Made by a program: the position numbers and the translations under genes. A stretch of DNA of 39,059 bases from Muribaculaceae bacterium. GTDB taxonomy: Bacteria > Bacteroidota > Bacteroidia > Bacteroidales > Muribaculaceae. The first letter of the stretch is position 1. The number at the start of each line of letters is the position of its first letter. The DNA lies in assembly GCA_017449785.1 (NCBI GenBank), contig JAFTFA010000192.1:1-39059 (forward strand), read 5' to 3'. Positions 1-6,981 of the stretch are shown here, one piece after another. Below the pieces are notes generated by a model, which saw only the letters and a program-made list of their open reading frames with translations, searched no databases and was not told where the DNA came from.

Positions 1-1
1 A

Positions 2-361
2 GCTTGGGCATGGCGCTACTCAAAGGCTAAATACAAGAAAGACATCCGGTCCGATTTTCTAACTTTCAGGCATCAATGGATGTTGTGGTGCGTTTGGCAG
101 AAATGTCGCCTCAATAAGAAGTTTGCGGAACTGCTGAAAAGCGTTCCCGATGATGTTGTCATTGTCGAGCATGTCAAGAAGCATGATCTCGTGTGGGCAA
201 CAAATTCGGACGAGAACGGCATTCTCCACGGCTGCAATGCCATGGGCAAGATTCTCACCATCAGCCGCCGACACCTCATCGTCGGGACTACACCCAAGAT
301 TGATACCGACCTCCTCAATGCGTCCAACATCTACATACTCGGACAACGACTCCAATTCTAA
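2..361 (+). CDS. NADAR-family protein, C-terminal part (cut by window edge)
   Basis: The frame is open from base 2 and ends at TAA 359-361, so 119 residues are visible and the N-terminus lies outside the window; the internal ATG at 80 is unlikely to be the start because coding-like sequence continues upstream of it. The closing part of the NADAR/YbiA fold can be read: a helix ending KFAELL, then IVEHVKKHDLVWAT (family pattern VE..xxD.iWg), then GCNAMGKILTISRR (family pattern G.N..GkiL...R). NADAR proteins are known as N-glycosidases on phosphorylated riboflavin intermediates and as hydrolases that remove ADP-ribose from guanine. Another NADAR gene and a NADAR remnant lie within 3 kb, together with ADP-ribosyltransferase-like and PARG-like genes, so a role in ADP-ribose metabolism is likely. 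The family call is fairly secure; the substrate is not known. Confidence 0.7.
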   Translation, partial: AWAWRYSKAKYKKDIRSDFLTFRHQWMLWCVWQKCRLNKKFAELLKSVPDDVVIVEHVKKHDLVWATNSDENGILHGCNAMGKILTISRRHLIVGTTPKIDTDLLNASNIYILGQRLQF

Positions 362-398
362 TGTGTAAATAACTAAATGACTAAATGACAAAGCAGAT

Positions 399-962
399 AT
401 GGCATTATATGAGTTTCAAACAAGCGTTTATCTAGGTTTGTCACATTCCGGGGAAATTGTAACAACCGGTGAGGGAACAATTAATCTTTCTGACAAGGAG
501 GTTGGCATTCTTGTCAGCCAGATGAAAGTACTAGGCTCAAAAGATTACAGGAAATTAAAGCTGTCAAGGAGATATCCAAAGCTATACAATAAGTTGAGAA
601 GGAATTACCGAAAAGTGGCCTATGAAACAGAGGAACTATATTGGCTGATTAATGGGTTGGAAGAAGGCTATTATGAATACGATGAGATAGAGCTCGTGAA
701 ATACTGCATAGAGAGCTGTGGGCTTGACCCTTACGAGCTCGATGAGTATTACGATGAATCCGAAGATGAAGAAGAGAGATACGAATTGGTATTAGCCAAA
801 TTTGGCCCCTGGTTAACAAATTACGTAAAAACTCTTCATTACAAAGAGGCCATTGAATTCTTCTATGGTATAATGGAAGTGCAGATGGATTTTGACGAGA
901 GCTACTTCAGCAATAGTTTCAGTACCATTCTCCCCCAAAAGATCATTGACCTCGTTTCATAG
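399..962 (+). CDS. Uncharacterised acidic protein, 187 aa
   Basis: I do not recognise a family. The protein opens with a short beta-like segment, then a basic stretch around residues 47-70 rich in K and R, followed by a strongly acidic middle (residues about 78-130) with runs of E, D and Y. No signal peptide, membrane segment or metal motif is visible. It starts 37 bp after the NADAR stop, with no clear Shine-Dalgarno sequence before the ATG, which is usual in Bacteroidales, and probably shares its transcript. It ends in a real TAG stop. Small acidic proteins of this kind are common in polymorphic-toxin immunity and accessory islands, but that is only context. Confidence 0.7.
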   Translation: MALYEFQTSVYLGLSHSGEIVTTGEGTINLSDKEVGILVSQMKVLGSKDYRKLKLSRRYPKLYNKLRRNYRKVAYETEELYWLINGLEEGYYEYDEIELVKYCIESCGLDPYELDEYYDESEDEEERYELVLAKFGPWLTNYVKTLHYKEAIEFFYGIMEVQMDFDESYFSNSFSTILPQKIIDLVS

Positions 963-1004
963 ACTCTATTAAAAAGTCCCCGTCAGGGATCGGATATATC
1001 TTCT

Positions 1005-1130
1005 TTGTTAGATTTGAGGGTGGAGATGAAGGAGAGAGCGTCGTTAACACGAAGTTTCAAGGAGTGTCAGCTAAAGAGGTCGGTGCCGACGTTGTTGTTT
1101 TCATCTGCTTTAACACCCCTAGACGCCAGG
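1005..1130 (-). pseudogene. Decayed 3' end of a NADAR gene
   Basis: Reading the minus strand from 1130 gives GVKADENNNVGTDLF, a stop, then NDALSFISTLKSN. This lines up residue by residue with the C-terminus of the intact NADAR protein encoded at 2608-3228 (GVKADRNNYVGPNLLG ... NDAFTFIAALKKA). Only the last 40 or so codons remain, with an internal TGA and a short deletion where the LLMEHR segment should be. It is therefore a third NADAR copy in the window, now a fragment. An apparent 64-codon plus-strand frame across the same bases (1005-1199) is best explained as the shadow of this remnant. Confidence 0.7.
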
Positions 1131-1159
1131 GACCATTATGATGTTTTGACCTTTTATGA

Positions 1160-1189
1160 TTTGAAGTTTGAGTATTTTTTGTACCTTTG
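1160..1189 (+). promoter_or_regulatory. Bacteroidetes-type promoter for the 188-aa gene
   Basis: TTTG at 1160-1163 and TACCTTTG at 1182-1189 are separated by 18 bp, close to the Bacteroidetes sigma-ABfr consensus (TTTG, 19-21 bp, TAnnTTTG). Transcription would start about 1195, giving a leader of roughly 35 nt before the ATG at 1233. Confidence 0.6.
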
Positions 1190-1232
1190 CTTAAAATGAA
1201 ATCATGTGTTGTTTTTATAATTTTAAAGTATT

Positions 1233-1799
1233 ATGGATTTAGAATTATCTTATGAGAATTTTCTGCAGTATTATCGCAGCCAAGAGTTTGAAAAAGGTCT
1301 TCAGAACTATTTCGGAGTAGGAGGATCAAAAAACGGCGGAGGTTGCCGTATAATCTTTAATGTTGATAGGCATATTTCAGAGCCGCATAGCAATGAACAT
1401 GAGAAATCCCTTTATTTTGCCATTATTTTCTATTACGTTTCCCTGTGCAATTATGCGATTTTTGAGGTTGCGGGCAAAGATACGATGATAAACTTTTTAA
1501 TGAGCACTAATTGGCCTATGGTCTATGGAGAGAACATGGCCTACAAGTCGCCCAATAGTGTTTTGAAAACGGCAGATCTTGTTTATGAGAAAGACTCTAC
1601 GAACTGTAAAAAGACTTACGCTTTATTCCGCGAAACTATTCCGTTAATGAAAGAGGAACTCAACAACTTCTTTAAGGGTGGTGCCGACAACTTGAACCAG
1701 GCAGCGTATAACGAATTTGTCAAAGCCATGGATGGTAAGATTGAGAAGTTCTGGGAGATTGCCGACAAAGAAATTGAGAGCTTCACCTTTCACAAGTAA
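1233..1799 (+). CDS. Uncharacterised protein, 188 aa
   Basis: I do not recognise this family. The predicted protein is soluble, with an N-terminal helix (residues 5-25), a glycine-rich turn around residues 28-40 containing GVGGSKNGGGCR, a hydrophobic aromatic segment near residues 60-80 and a helical C-terminal half. It lacks a signal peptide and any readable catalytic motif. It has its own promoter (1160-1189) and is followed after 4 bp by the 265-aa gene, so the two almost certainly form one transcriptional unit and may act together. Confidence 0.7.
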   Translation: MDLELSYENFLQYYRSQEFEKGLQNYFGVGGSKNGGGCRIIFNVDRHISEPHSNEHEKSLYFAIIFYYVSLCNYAIFEVAGKDTMINFLMSTNWPMVYGENMAYKSPNSVLKTADLVYEKDSTNCKKTYALFRETIPLMKEELNNFFKGGADNLNQAAYNEFVKAMDGKIEKFWEIADKEIESFTFHK

Positions 1800-1803
1800 G
1801 TAG

Positions 1804-2601
1804 ATGTCTAATGAAAGGGTCTTTGTTATGTTAATGACGGATTATCTTAAACAATGGGCAGAGGATATGCCGGAATGGTTGGCCAACTACCAACCTGGTG
1901 ACAATGTTGATTTCAGTGATTTCATGTCTGGCCGAATCGGTTATTATCCAGGTGCCGGTTACGATGGTTTCCTTATCGAGACGGCAAATAAAGCTCACTG
2001 CGCCCACTCATTCCTGTACGTTGATTACGATTACAGGCGAACACGTGAAAAGGTGGAATACGAACTGAGTAAGAAAGGCACCTTAAAGGGCTATCACTCG
2101 ATTGGTCGTGTGGAATGGTCTCACGAAGACTTAGTGCCACAAGGGGATTACCAATTACCAAGTAATCTATTGATTAGCAGAAAAGATCCAGAAACGTTTA
2201 TAGCAGAGAATGTCCAGCCTTTTTGCATCATGGAGATTTACGAGCGCAATCAAGATAGGGATGATTCATGGGGTTCCGAACGTCTAGCAGTCACCTATCT
2301 ATTTGCCGATGGTATAGCTACCTATTTTCAATTATTTGTGATGCAATACAAGAAAGCGCCCTGGTTGTTTTTATTACAAGATAACGGTTGGGGTATTAAC
2401 TACGATGCATTTGGAAAAGGCGGACTACTCCATCGCATCATCCGCCATTACAAAATGTTCCCCAATTTTGTTATTGAAGATAAATGCCCTTCGGGGATTT
2501 GGGATGGTTATCATCAAATTGATAATGTTGAACCTGATATTCGTGACATTAACGGTGTGGACAAAAGAATAAGGACTCTCTATCAAAAAGACGAAGAATA
2601 A
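1804..2601 (+). CDS. Uncharacterised protein, 265 aa
   Basis: The N-terminal third carries the distinctive segment GYYPGAGYDGFLIE (residues about 47-60) followed by AHSFLYVDY (about 67-76), a pattern I associate with conserved bacterial hypothetical proteins, but I cannot name a characterised family. Other readable blocks are DDSWGSERLAVTYLFADG (about 151-168) and DNGWGINYDAFGKGG (about 192-206). There is no signal peptide. It begins 4 bp after the stop of the 188-aa gene, so it is probably translated from the same mRNA. A start at one of the internal methionines (residues 9 or 11) is possible. It converges with the NADAR gene, leaving only 6 bp between the stops. Confidence 0.75.
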   Translation: MSNERVFVMLMTDYLKQWAEDMPEWLANYQPGDNVDFSDFMSGRIGYYPGAGYDGFLIETANKAHCAHSFLYVDYDYRRTREKVEYELSKKGTLKGYHSIGRVEWSHEDLVPQGDYQLPSNLLISRKDPETFIAENVQPFCIMEIYERNQDRDDSWGSERLAVTYLFADGIATYFQLFVMQYKKAPWLFLLQDNGWGINYDAFGKGGLLHRIIRHYKMFPNFVIEDKCPSGIWDGYHQIDNVEPDIRDINGVDKRIRTLYQKDEE

Positions 2602-2607
2602 AAAATT

Positions 2608-3228
2608 CTATCTTTGTCCATCAGCTTTCTTGAGGGCGGCGATGAAGGTGAATGCGTCGTTGGGGAGGTGGTAATGGAGAGTGCCGCTGTTACGATGTTC
2701 CATGAGAAGGCGTCCGAGGAGATTGGGGCCGACGTAGTTGTTTCGGTCGGCTTTCACGCCCCATGCGTCGGGATTCTTCTTGGACATTAAGGTTTGGTCC
2801 TCGACGATGTATTTGCCAGCACTCGTCTGAAGCAGGTTGCGGAATTCGGGACATTGCTCATATTTGGTTGTAAGGCAGAACTTCATGGCGTCAAGTATCA
2901 TCCGTCCCCAGTCTGGACGGCGGTATGCTTTTTCGTAACTCTTGGCGGTCATCTTGATTTGATGGCAAGCCTTGCCGCCCATGGTGATACCGGCTCTGAT
3001 TCGGCGGATGACATCTTCATCTTTGAATTTCATCAGTTGGAACAACTCCTCGCTACTCTCGAATGTCACCCCGTTAACCACAAGCGGAGTAGGTGCGAAA
3101 TTGCTGAACAGGCCCCACTCGTCTTTCACCTTGCGAATGGGGATGCACTCGGCAATGGTGTAAGTCTCGATGCCGTAGTACTCGGGATAATACTCCTTGA
3201 TGAAATCAGCTATGCTATAGAAACTCAT
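2608..3228 (-). CDS. NADAR-family N-glycosidase/ADP-ribose hydrolase
   Basis: Complete 206-aa NADAR protein. Readable landmarks are WGLFSNFAPTPLVVNG (residues 38-53), the E-rich helix ESSEELFQLMKF (57-68), a DWGRMILDAM helix and, near the C-terminus, DAWGVKADRNN followed by GPNLLGRLLMEHR, the classic end of the fold. NADAR domains can remove ADP-ribose from guanine bases and serve as antitoxins of DarT2-type toxins; YbiA-type members act on riboflavin intermediates instead. Here the ATG overlaps the TGA of the ADP-ribosyltransferase-like gene (ATGA, bases 3225-3228), so the two are translationally coupled in the way toxin-antitoxin pairs usually are. That makes the ADP-ribose role more likely than riboflavin metabolism. 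Function in this host is inferred. Confidence 0.85.
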   Translation of the reverse strand: MSFYSIADFIKEYYPEYYGIETYTIAECIPIRKVKDEWGLFSNFAPTPLVVNGVTFESSEELFQLMKFKDEDVIRRIRAGITMGGKACHQIKMTAKSYEKAYRRPDWGRMILDAMKFCLTTKYEQCPEFRNLLQTSAGKYIVEDQTLMSKKNPDAWGVKADRNNYVGPNLLGRLLMEHRNSGTLHYHLPNDAFTFIAALKKADGQR

Positions 3229-3821
3229 CGTTTTACCTCGGTAATTGAGTCCGCAATCAGTTTGTTTTTGGCATCGACTTGCACCTGATCAATTCTGACA
3301 ATCTTGATGAGCGTGCTGTCTAAGACAGCGCGATTGGTGTCCCCGTCGGGTTTGGTCTGGGCTTGCGGCCACGCCAGATAGATGATGCCCTGTTCGCGAA
3401 GGAAGACGGATGCTGCATTCTCGGCCTCAGCATCAGCCTTGCCTGTCATCTGCTTGACTGTTCCTGTCTTGCCAACTTTTAGGTTGCCCACATATTTGCG
3501 GAAGAGTTTGCCGGCCGATAAGGCATCCTCTGGAATAGATGCGCTCAAAGCCCTCTCGACACGCTTAACAATGGCTGGATTGACCGGTCTGCACGAGAAC
3601 ACATGATTGTCTTCGGTCAAATCGGGCACTTCCAGTGTATAGACGTAGAAGGTATCAACGCCATTAGCTTTGCCGGCTTTAGCTGCATACAGGGCTGCGG
3701 TGGCATAGCTTGACGTGATGTAGATGCCTTGCCCAAACTTGGATTTTCCCTCTCCTTCACCTAGGTGGGCAATATCAAAATGGTCGAAAAGGCGGTAAGT
3801 GCCATGATAAAGGGTTTCCAT
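3225..3821 (-). CDS. ADP-ribosyltransferase-like protein (ART-PolyVal/DUF3990-like)
   Basis: The 198-aa protein opens with LYHGTYRLFDHFD (residues 4-16), followed by GEGEGKSKFGQGIYIT (21-36) and an alanine-rich helix, the arrangement seen in ART domains of phage polyvalent and MuF proteins (YHG...FDxF...GEG...GxGiY). His6 and Tyr34 would be the NAD-binding residues of the fold. The C-terminal block REQGIIYLAWPQ ... LDSTLIKIV also follows that family. I cannot place the third catalytic Glu/Gln with certainty. No signal peptide is visible, so it would act in the cytoplasm. It lies 51 bp downstream of the PARG-like gene and overlaps the NADAR gene by 4 nt, which suggests a modifier sandwiched between two enzymes that remove ADP-ribose. 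The target is unknown. Confidence 0.75.
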   Translation of the reverse strand: METLYHGTYRLFDHFDIAHLGEGEGKSKFGQGIYITSSYATAALYAAKAGKANGVDTFYVYTLEVPDLTEDNHVFSCRPVNPAIVKRVERALSASIPEDALSAGKLFRKYVGNLKVGKTGTVKQMTGKADAEAENAASVFLREQGIIYLAWPQAQTKPDGDTNRAVLDSTLIKIVRIDQVQVDAKNKLIADSITEVKR

Positions 3822-3872
3822 ATTCTGTACTTATTTGAATTCTTTCAAAGACTGATTTAATGCGCTATGGCA

Positions 3873-4688
3873 TTATCTGTCATCATCATTTCTAAACTCT
3901 TGAGCAAAAATGTCTTTGTTGATATCTCCACGAGTTGCTAAGGCGAACTCGACAATTTCGAACTTGTAGTTCTTCAAGAGTGTCTTGAATGTCCTGGCCA
4001 CTACTTCGATGGGATTCTTAAAGTCTCCACAGCCCCATTTGCCAAGGATGAGGACTTCGGCTTCTGCTTTTGCAGCCACATCAAGGATCCTCGTAATGCG
4101 TCGCGCTATTAGGGTCTCGTAATCATCGGGCTTTTTGTGGACATGCTTTAATTCTGGGGCGGCACAGGTGATGATATCCACCTTGTACCACTCCTCGCGA
4201 GGCATCATTTGGGGCCAAATCGGGTCGGTGCGCTCATCGGTCTTAAAGACGATGACATCTGGTGTATAGATGATATCATCATTGCCCATGTGGTCCAGCT
4301 CGCCTGCAGTATAAAGCCGAATGTGCCTCTCATAGAAGTCCTCTTTCATTGCCTGTAAGCATGGAAATAGAGTTGAACACCGACACAGCGACTCTTCCTG
4401 TGCTCCAGCCGAGAATGGGGCGCCACCGATACTGTGGTTATTGGCGAAGTTCAATACAGCCACTTTTTTGCCGCTATAGCCTTTTGCGGCTTCAAAACTT
4501 CGTCTTCCAGACACAACATACCGCGTGTTAGAGTTCTCAACTGGAGCGACTTCAACAACATCTTCTTGTGCTACCATGTATTGGCGTGAAATTGAGTTCT
4601 CCACTGCTGAGACCAATTCCGGCACAGTCTCATACTGACGCTGTGTGTCCAGCATCACATTGTAATTGATATTTCTGTAGCTATTCAT
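3873..4688 (-). CDS. Microbial-type poly(ADP-ribose) glycohydrolase, TIGR02452-like
   Basis: A 271-aa macrodomain-like protein. The catalytic loop of bacterial PARGs is present as VLNFANNHSIGGAPFSAGAQ then EE (residues 78-99): the catalytic QEE is at 97-99, but the usual triple glycine is IGGA here. The following LCRCSTLF is typical of the family, as is ILGKWGCGDFKN near the C-terminus. Such enzymes hydrolyse ADP-ribose chains or terminal ADP-ribose from protein. The frame opens further upstream (4733), but a TATATTTG promoter box at 4711-4718 lies inside that extension, so I prefer the ATG at 4688. It appears to head a short operon with the ART-like and NADAR genes. Confidence 0.85.
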   Translation of the reverse strand: MNSYRNINYNVMLDTQRQYETVPELVSAVENSISRQYMVAQEDVVEVAPVENSNTRYVVSGRRSFEAAKGYSGKKVAVLNFANNHSIGGAPFSAGAQEESLCRCSTLFPCLQAMKEDFYERHIRLYTAGELDHMGNDDIIYTPDVIVFKTDERTDPIWPQMMPREEWYKVDIITCAAPELKHVHKKPDDYETLIARRITRILDVAAKAEAEVLILGKWGCGDFKNPIEVVARTFKTLLKNYKFEIVEFALATRGDINKDIFAQEFRNDDDR

Positions 4689-4710
4689 AAGCGAAACAAT
4701 TATTGGTTGA

Positions 4711-4718
4711 CAAATATA
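4711..4718 (-). promoter_or_regulatory. Putative -7 element for the PARG-ART-NADAR unit
   Basis: On the minus strand these bases read TATATTTG, matching TAnnTTTG. No good TTTG box is seen 19-21 bp further upstream, so this is a partial match. Transcription would start near 4706, leaving a leader of about 18 nt to the ATG at 4688. Confidence 0.4.
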
Positions 4719-4759
4719 GTAATTTTCAGTCATACATCTAACGTTCTAAGCATTTACCG

Positions 4760-5220
4760 TTAAATGATTCTTTGAATTAACCTGAATTTGACTATCGACG
4801 CGATATGGTAGCATAATATAAATGGGAGGGAAAAGATGCTCTCCCGTTTATCTATATATCCTTTTCTCATCCAACTATGCCACACTTTTACGTTATATTG
4901 GCTTTCAATACGTTTGCACTCTTTGATAAATGCTATACCATGTTTTTTGCCTTTTCTATATTTTGCGTTACTGATAAGTGTGCCATTTCATGCAATAACA
5001 CTCTTTTCAGTATTTCTTCATTGCCAACGATTCTCTTGCTTACTTTAATGGATGGATTTTTGACACGACGATTTTTGTCGATTTCAAATTCAAATATGCC
5101 AACAATAGTTTTAAAACTTTTGCTAAGAAACCCCATCTTGGCACGCTTCAGTTTTCCCTCAAAATACAATTGGTTGTATTCGTCAAACCGCAGTCGTAAA
5201 TCCTCCTTTGCTATCTCCAT
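4760..5220 (-). pseudogene. SprT-like zinc peptidase, frameshifted (copy 1)
   Basis: The first 93 codons give a SprT-like domain: RFDEYNQLYFEGKLKRAKMG, then the zinc motif LLHEMAHLS (HExxH). The frame then ends early at a stop after KNMV (4933). If one base is added in the run of six A (minus strand, bases 4942-4947), the frame continues as KKHGIAFIKECKRIESQYNV, the expected third-zinc-ligand region seen as HGPRFLKAAAEMNEKYGL in the copy at 6084-6515. The restored gene would be about 153 aa. SprT/SPRTN-like peptidases are linked to removal of DNA-protein crosslinks. The gene is either inactive or carries a sequencing error. The 95-aa product would retain HExxH but lack the third ligand. Confidence 0.75.
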
Positions 5221-5229
5221 GTATATGTC

Positions 5230-5595
5230 TTACTTATATCTTTTTGTCGGTTCGTTGTCAATCCTGTAATCTACTGTCCAGCCGTCAGTAATGATGGTTA
5301 TGCTATGACGATAGCTGTCCTTTCGGCAACGGAAATCTCCTTCAAACCTATTCCCGACTTCGTGGCCGACAGATAAGTTAGTCGCATCATATCCCTCTTT
5401 TGTAAGGATCTTGAACACAACATTCTCTAATGCGCCTAAGGTATAGGCGTGATCATAGCCGTAGTCTTGAATGAATTTATACAATAAACTACGACCACCC
5501 GTTAATCGTTGGGCAATCCAAACAATTAACAGCACTCCTATGACGATGGGAATGGAGATTATTAGTACAATTCCCAATGCTTCTAAAAAATCCAT
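5230..5595 (-). CDS. Small membrane-anchored protein of unknown function
   Basis: 121 aa. One hydrophobic membrane segment spans residues 7-28 (ALGIVLIISIPIVIGVLLIV), with a basic QRLTGGR after it, so the remainder probably faces the cytoplasm. The soluble part has an alternating pattern suggesting a small alpha/beta domain (ALENVVFKILTKEGYDATN; ITIITDGWTVDYRID). I do not recognise a family. It sits between two SprT-like genes on the same strand, 9 bp from copy 1 and 29 bp from copy 2, so it is probably co-transcribed with them. Confidence 0.65.
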   Translation of the reverse strand: MDFLEALGIVLIISIPIVIGVLLIVWIAQRLTGGRSLLYKFIQDYGYDHAYTLGALENVVFKILTKEGYDATNLSVGHEVGNRFEGDFRCRKDSYRHSITIITDGWTVDYRIDNEPTKRYK

Positions 5596-5624
5596 GATAT
5601 CTCTTTTAAATCGTTAATATTGAA

Positions 5625-6079
5625 TCAAGTCAGATTATAGTAGATTCGCCTCACGAACTCTCCCCACCTAGTGGTCGGGACTCTTTCGTTCTTGTGATAT
5701 AGATTGGAATTACCATGAATATGTATCTTCAAGCCATATTTGCGTTTAATCCTCTTAACTTGTCTGCGGAATCGTTTCCCATGGCCGAATAAACCATACC
5801 AGCTGAACCCTCAATTCCCTTGCAGCCGTCGATAGCAACTACATAGTGATGTATCATTTCATGAATGAGCACGTCCCTAAGAGTCTCCTCTGTCCAGTTA
5901 ACGTCACTAGTCAACCTGATGCGGTACTTACGTTTGCCGTTCTTTCCAGAAGAGAACATATAACGGCCAAGGCAACTCAATTTAATAACGGAGAACTCGC
6001 ACTGGGGCAGCACTGAGTTGAAATACTGATGGTTATACTCGTCAAAACGTACCTTCAAGTCTTCTTTCGTTATCTTCAT
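5625..6079 (-). pseudogene. SprT-like zinc peptidase, frameshifted (copy 2)
   Basis: The N-terminal frame gives RFDEYNHQYFNSVLPQCEFS, then WTEETLRDVLIHEMIHHYV with the HExxH zinc motif. It runs out in an unrelated tail ending at 5729. In the next frame the correct tail is found: FGHGKRFRRQVKRIKRKYGL then KIHIHGN, ending at TGA 5625-5627. One base is missing somewhere between about 5782 and 5810; adding it gives a 151-aa protein that matches copies 1 and 3 in length and layout. It starts only 4 bp after the stop of copy 3. The current 116-aa product would lack the downstream zinc ligand. Confidence 0.75.
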
Positions 6080-6083
6080 ATGG

Positions 6084-6515
6084 TTAACTTGCTGGTGCCC
6101 AGAAGAATCGGGCCAATGAACGCTTGGGTGCTGCTGCGCTGACCTTCAGTCCACGCAAATTCGGATGAACCTGGATATTCAAGCCATATTTCTCGTTCAT
6201 CTCGGCTGCCGCTTTCAGGAATCGTGGGCCGTGCATTTTCTTCTCGACATTCTTGGAACGCTCCAGCTTGTAGTGCAACATCTCGTGGACGAGGACATCG
6301 CGAAGATATTCCTCGGTCCAGTCATAGTACATCGAGATTCCGATTCTGACATTGCGCAGCCTGCTGCCAGGCGAATGCTGATTGCAGCTGAAACGGCCAA
6401 AACACCTGAATGACCTGATCAGATAGAACTCATAGGGCCACAGCAGACGACCGCCGAAGTACAACTTGTTATACTCTTCGAACTTCTCCTCTAATAGTTC
6501 AACTGTTATTACCAT
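6084..6515 (-). CDS. SprT-like zinc peptidase, intact (copy 3)
   Basis: 143 aa, the only undamaged member of a tandem triplet. It begins EEKFEEYNKLYFGGRLLWPY, the usual SprT-like opening, continues with WTEEYLRDVLVHEMLHYKL (zinc ligands in HEMLH, catalytic Glu between them) and MHGPRFLKAAAEMNEKYGL, where the His is the expected third ligand. No signal peptide. SprT-like peptidases of this length are frequent in Bacteroidales, and eukaryotic relatives (SPRTN, Wss1) digest proteins crosslinked to DNA. Whether this one does so is not known. The clustering with ADP-ribose enzymes makes a nucleic-acid or protein repair role plausible. Confidence 0.85.
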   Translation of the reverse strand: MVITVELLEEKFEEYNKLYFGGRLLWPYEFYLIRSFRCFGRFSCNQHSPGSRLRNVRIGISMYYDWTEEYLRDVLVHEMLHYKLERSKNVEKKMHGPRFLKAAAEMNEKYGLNIQVHPNLRGLKVSAAAPKRSLARFFWAPAS

Positions 6516-6527
6516 TCTGATTAACTC

Positions 6528-6932
6528 TTAAGCATTAACTTCATCTTCCTCAAAATCGCCATCGTAGTCGTCATTCATGATATCGTATTCGCTATACAGC
6601 AAATCGCCGTCTTCATACACCAAATCACCGTCCACATCGGGATCGTATAATCTGATGTCAGAGATGAAAACGTCCATCGCATAGTCTTCAACCGCCTTTT
6701 CGACTCGTTTCTGAAACTCCGGCATACGCATTCTTATCATTAACCCAATATAGTGGGCCCAAGGATTTGCATTGTACTCCTCGAATTTGCGGTACTCTTC
6801 TTCGGTCGCCCAAAAGAATATCGAATCCTCACCGTCACCAATTAATTCCAAGTCGTGAAACATAAAGGTAACCTTCACCACAACCTGTCCTTCACGCTCC
6901 TGTATGTTTATATCGTTATTCAAATCTTCCAT
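6528..6932 (-). CDS. Uncharacterised acidic protein, 134 aa
   Basis: No family recognised. The first part alternates hydrophobic and polar residues like a small beta sheet (QVVVKVTFMFHDLELIGDG), followed by a helix (ATEEEYRKFEEYN) and an extremely acidic tail from about residue 92 to the end, dominated by D, E and Y. No signal peptide or membrane segment. It lies 12 bp upstream of the intact SprT-like gene and downstream of the WG-repeat gene, on the same strand. Acidic, aspartate-rich proteins of this size can be DNA mimics or toxin immunity proteins, but nothing here proves either. Confidence 0.65.
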   Translation of the reverse strand: MEDLNNDINIQEREGQVVVKVTFMFHDLELIGDGEDSIFFWATEEEYRKFEEYNANPWAHYIGLMIRMRMPEFQKRVEKAVEDYAMDVFISDIRLYDPDVDGDLVYEDGDLLYSEYDIMNDDYDGDFEEDEVNA

Positions 6933-6981
6933 TTTGAGTTCTCCTTAATGATTTCAGTATAAGTTATTTCTCTTTCTCGGT

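Noticed and set aside
1005-1199. 64-codon plus-strand frame
   Set aside because: It coincides with the minus-strand NADAR remnant and has unconvincing composition; the homology on the other strand explains the open frame.
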